From Rhodobacteraceae bacterium UBA3087 (GTDB lineage Bacteria; Pseudomonadota; Alphaproteobacteria; Rhodobacterales; Rhodobacteraceae), in assembly GCA_002367285.1 (NCBI GenBank), contig DFBF01000168.1, forward strand, positions 1 through 14,235: 14,235 bases of DNA, given 5' to 3'. Of the stretch, positions 12,658 through 14,235 are shown in pieces. Numbering within the stretch: the first letter of the stretch is position 1; each line of letters starts with the position of its first letter. Made by a program: the position numbers and the translations under genes. Below the pieces are notes generated by a model. That model was not told where the DNA came from and searched no databases. It was given only the letters and a program-made list of their open reading frames with translations.

Positions 12658-13446
12658 ATGTCTACTTCTATCGAATTCGACCACCACGCAGATCGCAGCC
12701 ACATGTCCGTGTCGGACAAGGTGGCGATCGAAATCACTGGCATGAACAAGTGGTATGGCAACTTCCACGTGTTGCGTGACATCAACCTGACGGTCAACGA
12801 AGGCGAACGTATCGTCATCTGCGGCCCGTCCGGGTCCGGTAAATCAACGCTGATCCGTTGTATCAACCGTCTGGAAGAACACCAGGAAGGGTCGATCATC
12901 GTTGATGGGACCGAGCTGTCCTCGGACCTGAAAAACGTCGACAAGGTGCGGAGCGAGGTTGGCATGGTGTTCCAGCACTTCAACCTGTTCCCGCACCTGA
13001 CCATTTTGGAAAACTGCACGCTTGCGCCGATTTGGGTGCGTAAAACGCCCCGCAAAGAAGCGGAAGAAATGGCGATGCATTTCCTGGAAAAGGTGAAGAT
13101 CCCCGAACAGGCGCACAAGTACCCCGGCATGTTGTCCGGTGGTCAGCAACAGCGTGTGGCGATTGCCCGCTCGCTGTGCATGATGCCGCGCATTATGTTG
13201 TTTGACGAACCGACCTCGGCGCTGGACCCTGAGATGATCAAGGAAGTTCTGGAAACCATGATCTCACTGGCGGAAGAGGGCATGACCATGCTCTGCGTCA
13301 CCCACGAGATGGGCTTTGCCAAAGAGGTCGCCAACCGCGTCATCTTTATGGATGCCGGCCAGATCGTTGAGCAGAATGAGCCCAACGAGTTCTTTGATAA
13401 CCCACAGTCGGAACGCACTCAGCTGTTCCTCAGCCAGATTCTGTAA
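12658..13446 (+). CDS. bztD: General L-amino acid ABC transporter ATP-binding protein (BztD/AapP)
   Basis: Cytoplasmic ATPase that powers the BztBC permease. The 262-residue product has Walker A GPSGSGKST (56-64), the Q-loop glutamine Q106 in FQHFNLFPH, ABC signature LSGGQQQRVAIARSL (159-173), Walker B RIMLFDEPTSALDPE with D183 and E184, and the switch histidine H216 in CVTHEMGFA. All ATPase residues are present and it matches the polar-amino-acid (HisP/GlnQ) clade. Start 12658 has AAGGGAGAG (12644-12652) upstream. An internal ATG at 12703 (codon 16, MSVSDKVAIEI) would give a more compact N-terminus but lacks a clear Shine-Dalgarno. The gene starts 12 nt after bztC and is followed by a strong terminator. 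Confidence 0.97.
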   Translation: MSTSIEFDHHADRSHMSVSDKVAIEITGMNKWYGNFHVLRDINLTVNEGERIVICGPSGSGKSTLIRCINRLEEHQEGSIIVDGTELSSDLKNVDKVRSEVGMVFQHFNLFPHLTILENCTLAPIWVRKTPRKEAEEMAMHFLEKVKIPEQAHKYPGMLSGGQQQRVAIARSLCMMPRIMLFDEPTSALDPEMIKEVLETMISLAEEGMTMLCVTHEMGFAKEVANRVIFMDAGQIVEQNEPNEFFDNPQSERTQLFLSQIL

Positions 13447-13462
13447 TCTGAACCAAATTGCT

Positions 13463-13490
13463 AAAAGCCCCGCCCCGGCGGGGCTTTTTT
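13463..13490 (+). terminator. Intrinsic terminator after bztD
   Basis: AAAAGCCCCGCC (13463-13474) is perfectly complementary to GGCGGGGCTTTT (13477-13488), with a very tight loop and six T (13485-13490). It begins 16 nt after the bztD stop and ends the transporter operon. A second GGGGCG/CGCCCC pairing (13501-13506 with 13534-13539, followed by six T) lies downstream but has a 27-nt loop and is less convincing. Confidence 0.92.
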
Positions 13491-13560
13491 CGTTGAAGGG
13501 GGGGCGAAAACCTAAGACATACGGTGTGAAACCCGCCCCTTTTTTGGAAAGAGCCTTCCC

Positions 13561-14010
13561 ATGTCCGACACCAAACGCCTTGTCATGTCCAGCGACCACG
13601 CGGCCATCGAGCTGCGCCAGGCGCTTGCCGCCCATATTGCCACGCTGGGCTGGGAGGTGGTGGACATCGGCCCGACCACGCCCGAAAGCACCCATTACCC
13701 CGACCACGGCGCCGCAGCGGCGCAACGTGTGGCGTCCGGCGATTGCCAGCTGGGCATCATCCTGTGCGGCACAGGCCAGGGCATCATGATGGCGGCGAAC
13801 AAGGTCAAGGGCATCCGCTGCGGCGTTTGTTCAGATGCATTTTCGGCCCGCATGATCCGCGCGCACAACAACGCCAACATGCTGTCGCTTGGCGCACGCG
13901 TGGTTGGCGAAGGCCTGGCGATGGATATCGTCGAGGCCTATCTGGGCGCGGAATTCGAAGGCGGTCGTCACGGCACACGGGTTGACATGATCATGGCGCT
14001 CGAGGGCTAA
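13561..14010 (+). CDS. rpiB: Ribose-5-phosphate isomerase B
   Basis: Interconverts ribose 5-phosphate and ribulose 5-phosphate in the non-oxidative pentose phosphate pathway, in the cytoplasm. The 149-residue product has the normal length for RpiB. Its motifs are MSSDHAAIELR (D12, H13), THYPDHG (44-50) and GIILCGTGQGIMMAANKVKGIRC, with C69 as the presumed general base and the following loop as the phosphate/anion site. RAHNNANMLSLGAR (100-113) supplies H102 and N103. GGAAAGAG (13546-13553) lies 7 nt before the ATG. It stands alone between the bztD terminator and its own terminator, so it is probably monocistronic. RpiB-like proteins can act on allose or other sugar phosphates, but nothing here suggests a sugar operon. 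Confidence 0.95.
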   Translation: MSDTKRLVMSSDHAAIELRQALAAHIATLGWEVVDIGPTTPESTHYPDHGAAAAQRVASGDCQLGIILCGTGQGIMMAANKVKGIRCGVCSDAFSARMIRAHNNANMLSLGARVVGEGLAMDIVEAYLGAEFEGGRHGTRVDMIMALEG

Positions 14011-14039
14011 TCCCAGCCCTTGCAAAACTGCTTTGACAG

Positions 14040-14069
14040 GGCGCGTCGGCATCCACCGGCGCGCCTTTT
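14040..14069 (+). terminator. Terminator after rpiB
   Basis: GGCGCG (14040-14045) pairs with CGCGCC (14060-14065), continued by a T-G wobble and CGG/CCG around CATCCA, giving a ten-pair stem followed by TTTT (14066-14069). It starts about 30 nt after the rpiB stop. On the minus strand no T-run follows the stem, so it works mainly in the rpiB direction although it also adjoins the stop of the convergent gene. Confidence 0.75.
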
Positions 14070-14235
14070 CTAGGCGTCCCTATGCGTCGCTGTCCGGGTG
14101 GCTTCCAGCGTGACAGACCGTGCCCGGAAAGGCAGGCAGCCAGTGCTCGCGCCGTGCGATCCAAAGCCATGGTCGGGGACGAACCGGTCCGGCGCATCCA
14201 GTGCGTCACGATACAGTTCAACCGCGCCATCACTG
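14070..14235 (-). CDS. C-terminal end of an unrecognised protein (partial, convergent to rpiB)
   Basis: On the minus strand one frame is open from the right edge to a TAG at 14072-14070, giving 54 residues. The visible sequence reads SDGAVELYRDALDAPDRF, then VPDHGFGSHGASTGCLPF, then a tail RARSVTLEATRTATHRDA. Codon use (GC-rich third positions, common Ala/Asp/Leu/Arg codons) resembles the neighbours. The stop falls exactly where the rpiB terminator begins, as expected for convergent genes. Another minus-strand frame (13991-14233) runs through the terminator into rpiB and looks like a shadow. I do not recognise the family; the start lies beyond the window, so no function is proposed. Confidence 0.5.
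   Translation of the reverse strand, partial: SDGAVELYRDALDAPDRFVPDHGFGSHGASTGCLPFRARSVTLEATRTATHRDA

Noticed and set aside
11134..12768. 544-codon open frame antisense to bztC
   Set aside because: Extremely His/Gln/Asp/Arg-rich translation produced by the hydrophobic codons of the permease on the other strand; not a plausible protein.
13498..13545. Second terminator upstream of rpiB
   Set aside because: GGGGCG and CGCCCC can pair and six T follow, but the 27-nt loop and competing G-run registers make it weak next to the strong terminator at 13463-13490.

Overview
The window comes from a GC-rich alphaproteobacterium, most probably a Rhodobacteraceae/Roseobacter-group member. This rests on protein families and gene order, not on a database search: an alpha-type ribosomal alpha operon end (rpsM-rpsK-rpoA-rplQ), an ATP12-type F1-ATPase assembly chaperone, a BztABCD/AapJQMP amino-acid transporter, and a class II cytochrome c paired with a b561-type cytochrome. 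No mobile element, CRISPR array, tRNA or rRNA was seen.

Layout. (1) 1-2276: end of rpsM, then rpsK, rpoA and rplQ, closed by a very strong, nearly symmetric terminator. The rpoA-rplQ gap carries a palindromic repeat of a type widespread in alphaproteobacteria. (2) 2281-3191: an AT-richer island with a probable 60-residue protein gene on the minus strand, divergent from a LuxR-family regulator whose acyl-homoserine-lactone pocket residues have the same spacing as in TraR. No luxI is present. The shared control region has back-to-back promoter-like sequences and an inverted repeat. (3) 3224-4531: rarA, a AAA+ ATPase of replication-fork maintenance. (4) 4542-5691: a perfect 20-bp palindrome with CRP/FNR-family spacing, followed by a periplasmic class II cytochrome c and a four-helix cytochrome b. 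(5) 5723-8527: crcB (fluoride channel), an RluA-family pseudouridine synthase, a HAD phosphatase and an ATP12 chaperone. Each of these four genes overlaps the next by ATGA, so they are one translationally coupled unit. (6) 8528-13490: the bztABCD ABC transporter for acidic and amide amino acids. It has an unusually structured bztA leader, a terminator-like hairpin between bztA and bztBCD, and a strong terminator after bztD. (7) 13561-14010: rpiB, then a terminator, then the C-terminal end of an unrecognised minus-strand gene leaving the window.

Most of the window is ordinary core genome. The points that may be undescribed are: the bztA leader, where the same hexamer occurs in the first hairpin and in the Shine-Dalgarno, both complementary to one intervening segment; the regulator/small-protein divergon; the palindrome before the cytochrome genes; the enlarged BztC permease; and the mixed crcB operon. 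All functional statements are inferences from sequence.
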